Shown here: piece by piece, positions 1 through 11,520 of the stretch
How the letters are laid out: each line of letters starts with the position of its first letter
Numbering within the stretch: position 1 is the stretch's first letter
Assembly: GCA_914767715.1 (NCBI GenBank)
Contig: OU612072.1
Span: 10,418,001-10,478,000 of the forward strand
Origin: Membranipora membranacea
Taxonomy: Eukaryota > Bryozoa > Gymnolaemata > Cheilostomatida > Membraniporidae
DNA: 60,000 bases
Direction of reading: 5' to 3'
Notes under the pieces: generated by a model
What the model saw: only the letters and a program-made list of their open reading frames with translations
What the model was told of the DNA's origin: nothing
The model's database searches: none
Made by a program: the position numbers and the translations under genes

Positions 1-1510
1 CTTCAGTTGGTTAAGTCGTGTTCTATGAGCTTTTATTTGGTTGCTTACTGGAGGAGTTTTACAGATGTGCCTAGTTTGATTGCCAAAAGATAACTGTCCT
101 GAATTGCTCGGTTATTAAAAGTATAAAGGAAAAATGCTACTAGCTGTGGAAAAATACCAAATAACGTCATGGAATTTAACCAGAATGTAAGAATGAATAG
201 TTGCCATGGGAACAATACTGATAAACCTGAAGATATAAAAATATGTGTCGATAAAAATAAGAAAAGTTACTAAAATGATGACATGGGCAGACAACTAATA
301 ATAATAAGGAAGCTTGTAAAATAAATTTTTAAATGTCCAGCTGTGGTTGAAAATCCACCACAGCATGCCATTGGGAGAAAAGTGTAAGGGCGGCAAGATG
401 ATCGGGAATGGTGGGGGAATCCACAAGTCTGTCAAATTAGCAGTGTGGTTGATTAACTTGTGTTGTTTGAGGGCTACCTTTTCATTGCCAGAGGGTTATC
501 AGGTGAAAACCAAAGTCAGTACCTGAGTACAAGGCCCTAAGAGGCACTTAAATATATTTGTCGTGGTCAGATTTCTTTTCAAAAAATGGCCCATCAACTA
601 CAATGGATACATTGGACAACAATGAATACATTTAACTACCTTTGCATAAAAAGAAATGCCGCTGAGCTCTATCGATATATTTTTTACAACGTCGTGATAA
701 AATGTGGTTTGTGATGAATTATTTTGCATTTCAAACCAGTTGAATGCTGACAATTCTGATGTAAATAATTGTGAATCTCTTTGAAAGACTGCTGTAGTGG
801 TTTTACTGTTTGCGCCTAGAATTGCCTCGTTGCCTGGTCTGTGAAATGTTAACTAAATACTTTCGACAGCAACCTTTCACACCCTCTATCACACTAAGAT
901 TAGTATTATAATATCTGACTAACTTATAATATGACGTGACAAACAGTATCATATATTGAGTTATATTGAGTCACTCAACTGCTATAGCTGATATTAAGAT
1001 TCATAAAATTCCAAACTTTATTGAAGCTTATCCATTATAAGTTCACTTATGGCATCAATTAAGTCAAGTTGTCAGACCTACAACTCTACTATGGTGATAT
1101 CAAGATCATAGGATATAGAGTATTAATCACTTATAATACATGTGACAAGGCATCAAGGCCTTCAATCCAGCGGTGTCTATCTTATAAAACTTATGAGAAT
1201 AAAGCATATTTGATTGACAGATTAGGTACGAGTGGGAAGGCTTTAATTAATACAATGAATCAGCCATGCAAAAGTGTAAATAATAAAAAAAACGGTAACC
1301 TGTGTATTGCCACATGGTTCCACGTGGTGGAATTGAGCATAGCTTCATGGTTTCTTCAGAATTCACCCACAATGTTCGTTATTTTAATTTCGGATATTTT
1401 GTTATGATGTCAAATAAACTTTTGAAAACAGTGCAATCAAAACACTGGACAGGGACAAAAAAAAGCTACTTGTAATGGAAAGCTCCGTTGTATTCTAGTC
1501 AGAGCCCTAA
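1..1510. other. Gene-free stretch, no recognisable coding exon
   Basis: AT-rich sequence with only short open frames. The longest one (1069-1407, plus) has no recognisable motif and a composition like its surroundings. I see nothing to annotate here. Confidence 0.5.
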
Positions 1511-2304
1511 CAATTCTTGTTGATTGCCCAAGACTTTGCTGGTTGGTGTCATGATAATGATCTATTTTTGAATGTGTCAAAGACAAAGGAGCTTGTATTG
1601 TGCAATCTTAGAGACAATCCTGTACATGATAGCTTAGTTATCGATGGTAATAATGTAGAGCAGGTTGACAGTTTTAAATACTTAGGCACTATTATTGACA
1701 AAATGCTTAAGTTCCAAGAACATTCCATCGAAGTCATCAAGAAAGCCCGCAAGAGACTTTACATCATGAAGAAGCTGTATTCAATGCATATAGCAGTGCC
1801 TCCTAGAATGCAATGCTATACTACTTTTATTGAATGTATATTTTTGTACCACCTTAGCACTCTATATGGCCACTTATCCTCGTCATCTAGGAAATCGCTC
1901 AATAAAGTTATAGGCCTCGCAGGCTATCTAGGTAGCTTCAAGTTTGACACCATCGAGGCAATATACGAAAGAGTGATGAGAACAAGATGCCTCAGACTCG
2001 TAGCTACTGACCACGCTGACCCAGTATTTACATTCGATAAACTTCCGTCTGGTCGATACAGAGCAATCAAAGCTAGGGTAAACATACGAACTGACTGTTT
2101 CCGATCCCTCTGTGTGCGGAAGTTAAATAGTATACTTTTTTAGCCAGCTAGTGATAATTCTTACAATTTATTATTTTTTTTTCCAATTTTTAAAACCATC
2201 GAGACCAAAACTTTTTAATTTTTACACCATAACTTTTATTGCTCAGCGAAAAACAAAATATTTCTCAAACATGAGACTGTAATAAAAGATGAATGAATGA
2301 ATTG
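1511..2304 (+). mobile_element. 5'-truncated LINE (CR1/L2/Rex-like) 3' fragment
   Basis: An open frame at 1511-2143 encodes about 210 residues matching the C-terminal part of a non-LTR retrotransposon reverse transcriptase. It starts just after where the catalytic box would be, with DFAGWCHDNDLFLNVSKTKE, the conserved thumb segment following the YADD region, and continues with FKYLGTIIDKMLKF. The frame is closed upstream by TAA at 1508-1510, so the fingers, the palm and any endonuclease are missing, as expected from 5' truncation. After the stop comes a short AT-rich 3' UTR with AATAAA and a GAATGAATGA tail (about 2281-2304), a simple-repeat tail typical of CR1/L2-like elements. The exact clade is not resolved. 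No target duplication was found. A dead element. Confidence 0.8.
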
Positions 2305-4770
2305 CCTGATTGCATTAATTGGCTACCTGATGTACTAGCTATCATATTTGCATCTAAAATGGTAGCATATAAAGTTGATTTCTCGAGTTAATTTTTACTT
2401 ATGCATATTTGTATCTAAAAAAGACCATGCCAAAAATGCAGTATCAAATGTTCTACTCTGCCTATTGTCACACATTGATGACTGATGACCGATGATTCTT
2501 CTCTTATTACCACAACAAAATGTACTGTATGGTTGCAGATAAGATTGATCAATATACCAATTTCAGTTTATGAAACTAACATGCAAAACTGCAAACTTCC
2601 TTTGTGGAAGGCTTAACTACCACATACAGCTTATTAGCAAGTTGTCTTCTCATAATCTAGGAGGGGAAACAACTTGAGTGGAGATTAAGGTAGATAGAGT
2701 TAATGATTTTCTTTGGTTAATTTTTTGGCAACAAATTTGGATGCATAGCCTCATTGATTTCAGACATGGTCAAGGATAAGATTTGGGTGGGGCAATCTTG
2801 AACTGCTCTGCGTTTTTAGCAATGATATCTTTTTCGGGAAAAACGCTAATATATAAATCTCAACAAGATCTTGTATTTTTTCAAGTATATTGACATCTTA
2901 TTAGAGCTCAGAAAACTCTATTTAAGTTTATAGTAGTCATTTCCTGTCTTCGGTTTCTCTGACAAACATGTAGAAGAATATGGACAATCCCTTATCCCAA
3001 AGGTACAAAATGACTTTTAAGGTGTCTGTTCCAAAGATACTGATGTGCTTCTGATTCCTAACCCTTTTATAGCAGCTTGTTCTGGCAAGACACGTCAGCT
3101 GAAGATTTGTTTCTATGATTCTATAATCTTTGTTCGTACAAAATTGGGAAATCTGGTCTGTTAGTCATAGGAAATCTCAAATTCAGTGAGAAAACAGATA
3201 TAGAGTCAGAGCCACAAGCTGACTTATATAAAATGGTTATCTAACTGATATTCCACCCCAAGCGACATGTTTTCAACAATCCAGTTGAATTATTTTTGGT
3301 TTTGATACGGGCATAATGGCTACCAGCCACATATCCCGAAAAATTTTTTAAAGGGCAAAAGATCAAGGTATATTGCAGACAAGCGTCATCAATGGGTCGT
3401 GGCATAATTGAATGTAATTATTCCTGCAGGTCTTCAATTGCCACACCATTGTTCGCAGCATTTTCTTATGTGACACAATTAAATTGATAATTCAATGAGA
3501 TGTTTGGGAAATAAACACACAAAACAATTATAGGTCAGTATACCGAGGGTAATTTGCATGCATTTGTACAATGAATACCGCACAGTACCAGCATATATAC
3601 ACTTTTATCCCTAGATTTATAGTTTACGAGCGAGCGGAGAATGCTACAATACGATATCATGACTCATCGTCTATTGACTGTATAACTAATGACTGATTCA
3701 ATAATTCAAACTATACGCCAGTACTGAAAAAAAAGGTCGCTAGATATTTATTTTTCAGCGTATCTTTGGTTAGAATATTTGATAGATGCGAGTCTGAAAG
3801 GGCCGGGGGGGGGGGGGAGAGGGGGGCTGTGTGAAGATTAAAAGTCAGTCTGAGAATTTATAAAGCCTAACACAAAATGGAATCTTCATGTATTTCTGCA
3901 TCTGAGGGTCCGACCTGCAGAGCTGTGTAACCATCATGCCAAGAATATTGACCAGAGAGAGAAGTGCTTTATTAATCATTATTCCTCAAACAAGATGGTC
4001 TTTCATATTTGGAGCCATGTGTGGGCTGAAATGATAAATATAATCAACCTTCTGATGATATTTAGTCACAGACTCACAGACCCTCCAAAACCCACTTTAA
4101 CAGTAATCAGTGTTTTAGCATAAACCCTTGACATGCATTATCGACCTGTCAATTCAAAAAGCTATCATACTATTATGCAAGTCATCGCTTTTAATACAAA
4201 GGTGAAAACTTTTACTTATGCCTTCACTTATCACCAAGACATTAAACTGGACACATCTCTTCAGCCGAGAGCTTAAATTAAATTCCAGATGGAATCCTGA
4301 CTAATCGACTCATCAAAACCCCACTTCCCTATCGGTTATCCTACACTGTCCAATAGTGTGGTTATCAGATTATTGGAGTTGGTAACATAAATCTTTGCAA
4401 TCTAACTGTGTAATTCGTAGGATAAAAGATAGCTTTCCCATTCACAAAACTAAGATCATCAGATGTTATATGTTGCTTGTTTAGCAATGTTTGATCATAT
4501 TGTGAACATTGACAGAGTAGTGCCGTCTTGTTTCATGTCATGCTTTGTAGGAATCTTACACATTGTAGGCCTTACACAACAGTCGGCATCATCTTTAGAG
4601 TAGGCGCATTCTGTGATGTAAGTGAAATGTACCAGATGCAGACGCAATAAAATCTCCTTATCACCTGCCCACTGCTAATTGTTGGGTGACCTATTTTGTT
4701 CCCCTTGTAAGCATCGGCGGATTGGACACCCCCAGACTAACTCATAGACATATGGACAGAAAAACTGATC
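2305..4770. other. Gene-free stretch
   Basis: No open frame of note, no splice-flanked coding run and no inverted repeat that I could support. It contains the G-rich tract listed separately at 3801-3826. Confidence 0.4.
3801..3826 (+). repeat. G-rich tract with G-quadruplex potential
   Basis: A run of 13 G (3805-3817) is followed after three bases by six more G (3821-3826), with GG at 3801-3802 just upstream. Runs this long can fold into G-quadruplexes and are also prone to length error in assemblies. A second, shorter G-tract lies at about 28266-28280. Confidence 0.6.
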
Positions 4771-4903
4771 ACAATCAATGTTAACCTGGATATTATAGGA
4801 AAACCAGGTTTATCCCTATTTTGTTTGGTGCTGAGGAGTTATGCTCTACTTTTCCATGAGAACACAATCAATAATGAATTGATCCACACAATGACCTTGA
4901 CAT
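4771..4903 (+). repeat. Dispersed repeat, copy 1 (partner at 36882-37024)
   Basis: About 133 bp strongly similar to 36882-37024 in the same orientation. The most conserved part reads GCTGAGGAGTTATGCTCTA, followed by a nearly identical stretch ending in CAATGACCTTGACAT. The 5' part is more diverged, with small indels. No terminal inverted repeat or target duplication is visible and there is no coding content. Probably a fragment of an unidentified interspersed repeat family. Confidence 0.75.
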
Positions 4904-7293
4904 CGACAAATTAAATCTTTGATAGTGCACTATTCATTACCCAATCAGTGACCTCAATACAGGACAAGTATTATAATGATATTTAGCATGTGACTTGCTA
5001 TGTGATTATACTAGCAAGATGTATTAGTAGGTTATCATAACTAGTAGTAGGAATTTAGAGCCCAAGAAATGAGTGACAAAACTGTTCCATTACTAACTGC
5101 AGTGCCATTGCTCATGCTCACTCACTGCCATTGAGTTTCTGTACTGAACACAGATAAGCAAAGGAATAGGCCCAGGGATTTTACATAACTTCACTAACTA
5201 ACTTGTGGACAGTAAATAACAAAAGAAGTAAAATCGCTCATAGAAAATACACTACACTACAGTCCTCCCCAGGAGAAACCTGTCCTGTGACTACATAATA
5301 AGTGATTTAACCTGTTCACTGGAAGAGATGTAGTTAAGGATTACCAGCTTCGAAAAGATGATGGTCACGGGTGAGTCCTACTCCTTAGATCATGAGTCTT
5401 TTATTCAATTTAGGATAATGATGATATGAAGTTTGTTTTATTTTATTCATGATGATAGATGTGTTCAAGAAGAATTGAACGTGATTAATTACACTGCAAG
5501 CACCAAGTGTGCATGATAACAGGACAAAGCAGCACACAGTGATTTTGTCAGTTTCAGCAATGAACTAAACAGTTCATTGCCACGTTTTGCCAGTACAATA
5601 GTGGAAATATCTTATCGATAGGCAGATTGATGTGTCAATGTTTATTGGTACAAGTTAATTAATAGAAAAGAATCTGTGATACCTAACCGAGTAGGCTACT
5701 AAAATATTGTTTAGATGTAAATGTCAGATGGTTGTAGGCCTAGGCCTAGTATATGAATGCTATGAATGCTATATATGAATTTGTGTTCCAAAGATTTCCA
5801 TGACAAAGAGTCTGCTAGTGATTGAGGAAGCAATTGGAAGGCCTAGCATCTACTAATATATAGAAAGACCCAAGAAAAGCGCAAATTTACCCTGGTTAAA
5901 AACGTATCGACCTACCACACCGTGTGAGTATCTTTGACAAAAACTGTTTACCTTTTGGACAACATTGGGCTCAACTGCTGGGGATGAGACCATTGTGTGA
6001 ATAATAATACAATCTCAGACAATAGGTTATGATCATGGTATGCAAAATAAAAGGAACACCTCAAAAGACAAGCTGCCAAAGCAAAAACATAACACTGCAT
6101 CAAGCGTTTGGAAATTTTAAAAGCTTCAGGAAATGGCTGACAGCATTCAGTTGATGTGTTATTTTTTTGTCTATAGGCCCTTGTGATAGCTTCTTATGTC
6201 TTTGAAAGTAATCCTTTTCCATACGTTCCACCTTAGCCAACAAAAGTTGATGAATTCAATGGAATTTAGGTGAAATTTCCTGGTGTAGAGTGATATATTT
6301 TTTCTTTAGGAGGATGTTTGATGGCTGGTCTTTGTATTGTGATCTGCACGCAAGATATCTGTTAAGATGCCCCACTTTGTGGCCTACTGTGGCCCAGGAT
6401 TCAGCAAGGCCATCATTATCTGGAATAGAGAAGAAAATTACAGCAAACAGCTTATGACAGGTAACTTACTGTGAAAATGTGATGATTGGTGAGAACATTG
6501 TGTCTGCTCAGGGCACAATTGAGTCCTGATATTTAAGTTTCATAGGGTGTGATATTATCATTTCAATGATGTACAACATCCATCTTGGAAGATAGACACA
6601 AATTTTATCACTGACAGGACTCACTGAAAATTATAGAAAGTTGCATTGCCGATTATTGATAGGCAGAAATATTAGCTAGGTTGACCTGCATTTGAGAAGC
6701 ACATGCTTTAGAGCTGTAGCTGCAGGACAGGAAAATGCTCAGCCTTGATGTGATTTAATTGTCGATAATTTTCCCTCCACCCTTGGGTTACACCTAACCT
6801 CATAGAAGTGATGTATCCATCAAAATGATTATCCAAATTTTTTGAAAAAAACTTTGTCCCGAGTTGTTTCATCAAATTTTATAAATATGTAGTTTTAACA
6901 TTTGGTTGTACTTACATGTGTTGTACCAACTTTTCAATGGATAGGTATAAACTGTGGTTTTATGCTTGCTCCAGCAGTTGTAACTATTGCACAATCTACA
7001 AAAATGCTGGTCATGTCAATGATAGTCACCCATGCAATCATAACATAGTACTTGGAGTAAATTAGAATAAGTTTCGGTATAACAAACTCTTATTTCGTCA
7101 TTTCCAGAGACAAAAACGGATCATTGACTTTCTAGATTAGAATTAACTCAATCTGTAAAGTTTTTTTACAGTATGCATTAGGCCAGTCAAAAAACTTTGT
7201 TAATAATATTTCCATCCTCACTGTCTATTTGGCTGTTTGGGTTGGCGTTTAGTTTCAAAGTTTGTTGGCTTGACTGTTTCTGAGTTAGAATGT
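4904..7293. other. Gene-free stretch
   Basis: AT-rich sequence with no credible exon. It includes a TAGGCCTAGGCCTAG-like run near 5736-5750. Nothing else supportable was seen. Confidence 0.35.
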
Positions 7294-7892
7294 TTACCTG
7301 TGGTAACACTTGTAGACGGTTGTGGTTCCACTGCGGTCGATACCTATGTAGTAGAAGACTTTTTTTACTGCTCCTGAAAAAAATAATTTGTGATGAGATC
7401 ACATCATCATTTTTTTTCTCAAACCACCACTAATATAGTCATCATTGCAGGCTAAATAAGAGTATATCAATAACCTATTATATTGTAGTGATGATTGTAA
7501 TGAGTTCATTATGTTTCTGACTATGACTTTGCACTTCATTAAGGGTAAGGGCAGAGAGAAGTTGGGGCTTCATCAAAAAGTATGAAAAGGTGAAAACAAC
7601 GCGTAGTCTTTGACCTGTTTTCCATAAGTATAACAATCATATCATGGACACAATTGCTAATGATTAATTCTATGATTTTCTAAAATCAATTTTGTATTAT
7701 TACCAGGTTTGGGGGTGACTTCAACCACTGACTCTGACTCGGTGATGCTAATATTCTTGTATGGTGATGGCGACAAGGTGCACTCAGATGAGTCTTCTGC
7801 AGACAAAGCTTCAGCTTCAACTTCAGGTGCCTGGACAGTTTTATCTAGAACTTCAGGAGTCAACACCGTTGCAGCTACAGCTTCAGCTACAC
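7294..7892 (-). CDS. Two candidate exons of an unidentified minus-strand gene
   Basis: Exon a (7704-7892) lies between an acceptor (CTCCACAG) and a donor (CCTG/GTAATA). It is open for 62 codons in phase 1/1 and encodes an acidic Val/Glu/Ser-rich stretch that includes VQAPEVEAEALSAEDSSE. Exon b (7294-7373) follows a strong acceptor (TTATTTTTTTCAG), is phase-compatible, and reads AVKKVFYYIGIDRSGTTTVY before a stop at 7294-7296. That stop overlaps a possible donor (CACAG/GTAAAC), so exon b could instead be internal. The composition suggests a disordered or linker region. I do not recognise the family. No start codon or upstream exon was identified; the hAT MITE at 8156-8570 would lie in the upstream intron. 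Low confidence. Confidence 0.35.
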
Positions 7893-8147
7893 CTGTGGAG
7901 CGAAAAACAGTCCAAAAATAAACAATAATGGAAAACTACTCAACCAGGCCAAACTATTCAATAGAGGGATTAGGATGACATCATATGAAGGTATGCATAC
8001 TGCCATACTCAAACGTTATCATTACCATATCAAAAATCCATATACCTGCCAGTTGCTGGTGGTAAATCTGTTATGAGGTCTCATCGCATCTAAAAATAAT
8101 CCACAGAATTTATGTTATTGACTCAGTGTGAGCTTAGTTTAGAAGCA

Positions 8148-8578
8148 AGGCCAGGCAGGGGCGTATATTCTAAAAAATTTCACTCACTGACTTTTCAGAG
8201 ATGAGCATAATAATCGGGCGCAGCCTGATTCACACGCCGTAGGCGTGGCGGGGAGGGTGTGGGAGGGGCGCTTAAGCGCCCTCCCACCACGGAAATTTTT
8301 GCATATCGGTAGCAAAATAGTGCAAGCAGAGAGGTATTTCAATAGCTCACTGAGCTGTTGGGTACTTTCAGAAAACAACTCAATAGCAGTAGAAGATTAC
8401 GGTAAAAATTCTCCAGTTATAAAGCACCCATTTGAAAAAAAAGCTGACCTTGATGGGATTCGAACCCACAACAATCTTTTTCCAGTGATTATAAGGCAGA
8501 CGCTCTACACACTGAGCTATTCAGCCACTCACGGATTTCCGTGGGCCGTGAGTGCTAATATACGCCACTGAGGCCAGG
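8148..8578. mobile_element. hAT-type MITE with exact 8-bp target-site duplication
   Basis: The element is 8156-8570 (415 bp), flanked by identical 8-bp copies of AGGCCAGG at 8148-8155 and 8571-8578. The left end is CAGGGGCGTATATT and the right end, read inward on the other strand, is CAGTGGCGTATATT: 13 of 14 match. A CACTCAC block is also shared near both ends at slightly different spacing. An 8-bp duplication plus CAG-GGCG termini is the hAT superfamily signature. There is no transposase, so it is non-autonomous. Internally it holds two strong hairpins: CACGCC-GTA-GGCGTG at about 8231-8245, and a 12-bp stem around TTAA at about 8257-8286. It also holds a tRNA-like sequence (separate entry). 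Confidence 0.9.
8443..8527 (-). other. tRNA-like sequence with intact A and B boxes inside the hAT MITE
   Basis: On the minus strand the sequence has a well-formed A box (TAGCTCAGTGTGTAGAGC, 8502-8519) and a consensus B box (GGTTCGAATCC, 8456-8466). A T stem-loop can form, as can a candidate anticodon loop CTTATAA (anticodon UAU). The acceptor stem pairs at only about five bases and needs an extra insertion, and the anticodon stem does not pair. It is therefore not a functional tRNA gene by eye, but an internal Pol III promoter could remain. Position and flanks show that it belongs to the transposon, not to an independent tRNA locus. Confidence 0.7.
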
Positions 8579-9789
8579 GATATTTTTAAAATCAGTGATC
8601 ATAAACAGAAAATTCAACTAATTATGCTATATCACCCACAAAATTACTTCAAAAATTAGTCATGATGCTCTGTCCTACATCCTGCCTGCAGCCTTCATGA
8701 CACCAATATGATACCTAATATTAAGATGAATAAAAGTTGTAGATATGAAGCCTTAAGAAAGACCAGAAGGAGACCGAAGTTATACAGAATACCTTCTCGC
8801 CGCAACCTCTGAACCAGAAAGCGTGGCATCGAATCAAGGTATGTTAGAGAGAAACAGGATGCGAAACCCTGTTACCCACACTGACATCTAACAAATTTCA
8901 CCTTCCTGTCCTCTTTCGCATCCTGTTCTCAATAAGTAAAATCAGTTCTCTTTTCAGCGACCGCAACTACCATACATCACCTTCACTTCGGGGCAGTTAA
9001 TTATCTATTTGTGAGTAATGAGAGGGTCAGGTAAAGTATGTGACATTTTCATGATCTCAAATTAAAGTAAAGTAAAGTAAAGTAAAATGAAAGTAATATA
9101 TAATGTCGCAATATCTATAACTGTTATCATTGATGCCTCGTTCTTTCAGTCTTTAATAAATTTACCAGCATATGAAGTGCAATCTTAAGCATCAAAAAGG
9201 TTTATTACCGGCAAACTCCAAAAGGAAATTCCCAATTTATTCAAATATTGTATCCTGGCATAATTCTCATGGCCGGGTGAACAATGAAGGGCGCTTGACG
9301 AATGAACAGACAATACCCTAAACTGTATGGTTGGTAGGGCCCGAGTGGCTGCCACTATTAACTGCCCCAAATTCTTGTCAGTTCTTATCTTAAGATCGTG
9401 CATTTAAGATTTGGCCTGTGTCTGTGTTTAACTGATCGTTGCTTATTGGTGCGAGGCTTATAGTACCGGCGTTTCACCAATAAATTTCAACCAGTTCCAC
9501 AGTCCCTTTGTTTGCGATGCACTCAGTCAAAAGTATGTTTTTTTTTATTCCAGCATGGCAACGAGGTAGTACACACAATATGTCAATCTGAAACAGCTTT
9601 CCTCCAAATCATTTTTCAGGTCGGCATGTCCAATCTATTAGCTGCTCCATGATTTCTCAGGATTTGAATTTGGTTAGAGTGAAAAGTATTCTAAGTAAAT
9701 ATATAAATATCATTGAGCTATAGAGTTGAAAATGAAAATCATGCAGTCCAAAAATATGCACTCCTGTTGTATTTTTTTCTTGTGAATTA
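8579..9789. other. Gene-free stretch with a hairpin and microsatellite
   Basis: Contains an imperfect hairpin at 8849-8930 with arms ACAGGATGCGAAA and TTTCGCATCCTGT, a short (AAAGT)n run at 9064-9085, and a 14-of-15 inverted repeat built on GGGGCAGTTAAT (8988-9002 and 9356-9370). No coding exon is recognised. Confidence 0.4.
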
Positions 9790-10094
9790 AAACATTATTA
9801 CATGAGTAAAGTCTGTGTTGCCTGCTGAAAATGGTTTTGCTATGACTTACATCATCCATACCTAATATTTATCTAGATCAAGCATGATACAATTTGCCTG
9901 CAATAGGGTTTGAGCCGCTGCCAGCTCACCAATAGACTGACGATGGCCAGACTGCTGGCAATTTGGATCAAACTTGTTCTAGTATTTATCCCTAGTTCGC
10001 ACCATAATCCAAACATTATTACATGGGTAAAGTCTGTGTTGCCTGTTGAAATGGGTTTTGCTACGACTCATATTATCCATACCTAGTATTTATC
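9790..10094 (+). repeat. Pair of 84-bp direct repeats
   Basis: Copies at 9790-9873 and 10011-10094 share AAAGTCTGTGTTGCCTG and the surrounding text with about 10 differences, 221 bp apart. No coding content. Probably a local duplication or two fragments of one repeat family. Confidence 0.75.
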
Positions 10095-11520
10095 CACTAT
10101 TACACATTATCCATCTATAGTATTCATAATCTTTGGTTATATTTTGCACTGCAGACTATTAATGGCCATACAATACACTGATAGTCTACACTGCCTCAGA
10201 AATTAATTCCACTAGCAGATTCTGAAAAGGCCATGGCCCCATGCCATGTTGTCTTTTAGCGTAACAAATTCTTACAGTGTAATGCTAGATAACCAAGCCT
10301 TTGCTTGCCAATGCATTAATACGACCTTTTTTCTTTATATTTCAGAATGAAATGTCAACATGCTAAAGACTTGACCATCTGATACTAAAACCCCACTATC
10401 CTTCTATAAATGCTTTGAGAGAAATTAATTTTACTTATTTAAAGGAGGATAATAATTTGCACCTCTCAAGCAGCTTATGGCTGGATTTTGTTAGTTATAT
10501 CTCTTATATTTCGGTCCACTAGACTGAACATCAAGCATGCGATAGCCGTTCTACAATGCAAATAAATTCCAATGTATATTTAAAACAACTAATTTTTTCA
10601 AGAGCATTTTGGCTTAAAATTGCTTGGTGTCTTCCCAATCTATGAAATGTCACAATTTTAAAACTTTTAACAAAAACTGATGATTTTAAATCAATTTGAT
10701 TATAAATAAACTCTTCAATTAAGACACACAAAATTAGCTATTATTAGGTTGTCCCTGCTAGTGAATAAATACAACTAGCAGTAATAGGATATCACAAGGA
10801 GCAATAAGAAATGATACTGTAACTCAAAATGCAATTATGTGCAAAAGGATGTTGAGGCCTGAAACAGTAAGAGCCAGTGAAATTTTCAAATTAGGTTGCA
10901 GTATGTGACTGCTTCAAACAACAATACAAACAATATATACAATATTATAAATGATGAAGCTATTTAACTTTGGAAAATTCCCTGCTGGTAAACCAAAAAT
11001 AATATTAGAAATCGGAAATTTAAGTTGCAGTCGGACGTTAGCAAATCAGGAGCAAAAATGTGTACACTTTCTGTGCTCACGAAATGTAACTCATATTCTA
11101 AGGTTTAAGTTTGAGTCAAGAGCTGAGCGATATGTTTGTTTCGTCATGTTTTATTGACGGCTCTTGATTTCATATGTCCATCATTCTCTTCAATCACAGG
11201 CACTGTAATGCACAGTCTCAAAGCTTTATTTCCAAGTGGCTATTGCTGTTCTGTGGTGAAGTAGGCTACGATCAGAAGCTACATGTTGCTGTATAGTTCT
11301 CAAAAAATCCACATATTGTAGGTAAAGTAATACTTCCGATGTAATTCTCTCATCTGGCATTATTTAGCAGAAGCGTTGAGGCTGCGTATAGCAGCCAGTT
11401 TGATTTTTGTATTTCTCAGCTGTGTACTGGCTTGAAGTTGATACAGTTATGTCTTGTAAGGTCTTGTGAGGTGATTCATTGATAGAAGTGAACTTGTTGT
11501 TTTTATGAAATCGATTGAAC
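10095..11520. other. Gene-free stretch
   Basis: AT-rich. One open frame (10951-11157, plus) has no motif and no clear splice context. Nothing supported. Confidence 0.35.

Noticed and set aside
8443-8527. tRNA gene on the minus strand (UAU anticodon candidate)
   Set aside because: A and B boxes are good but the acceptor and anticodon stems do not pair, and the sequence is inside a proven hAT element. Annotated as tRNA-like instead.
8245-8571. 108-codon plus-strand ORF
   Set aside because: It runs through the MITE hairpins and the antisense of the tRNA-like core; translation of a T-loop antisense gives a familiar spurious GIRTHN string.
8726-8812. 28-codon plus-strand ORF rich in Arg/Lys
   Set aside because: No splice context, homologue or paralogue; composition alone is not evidence.
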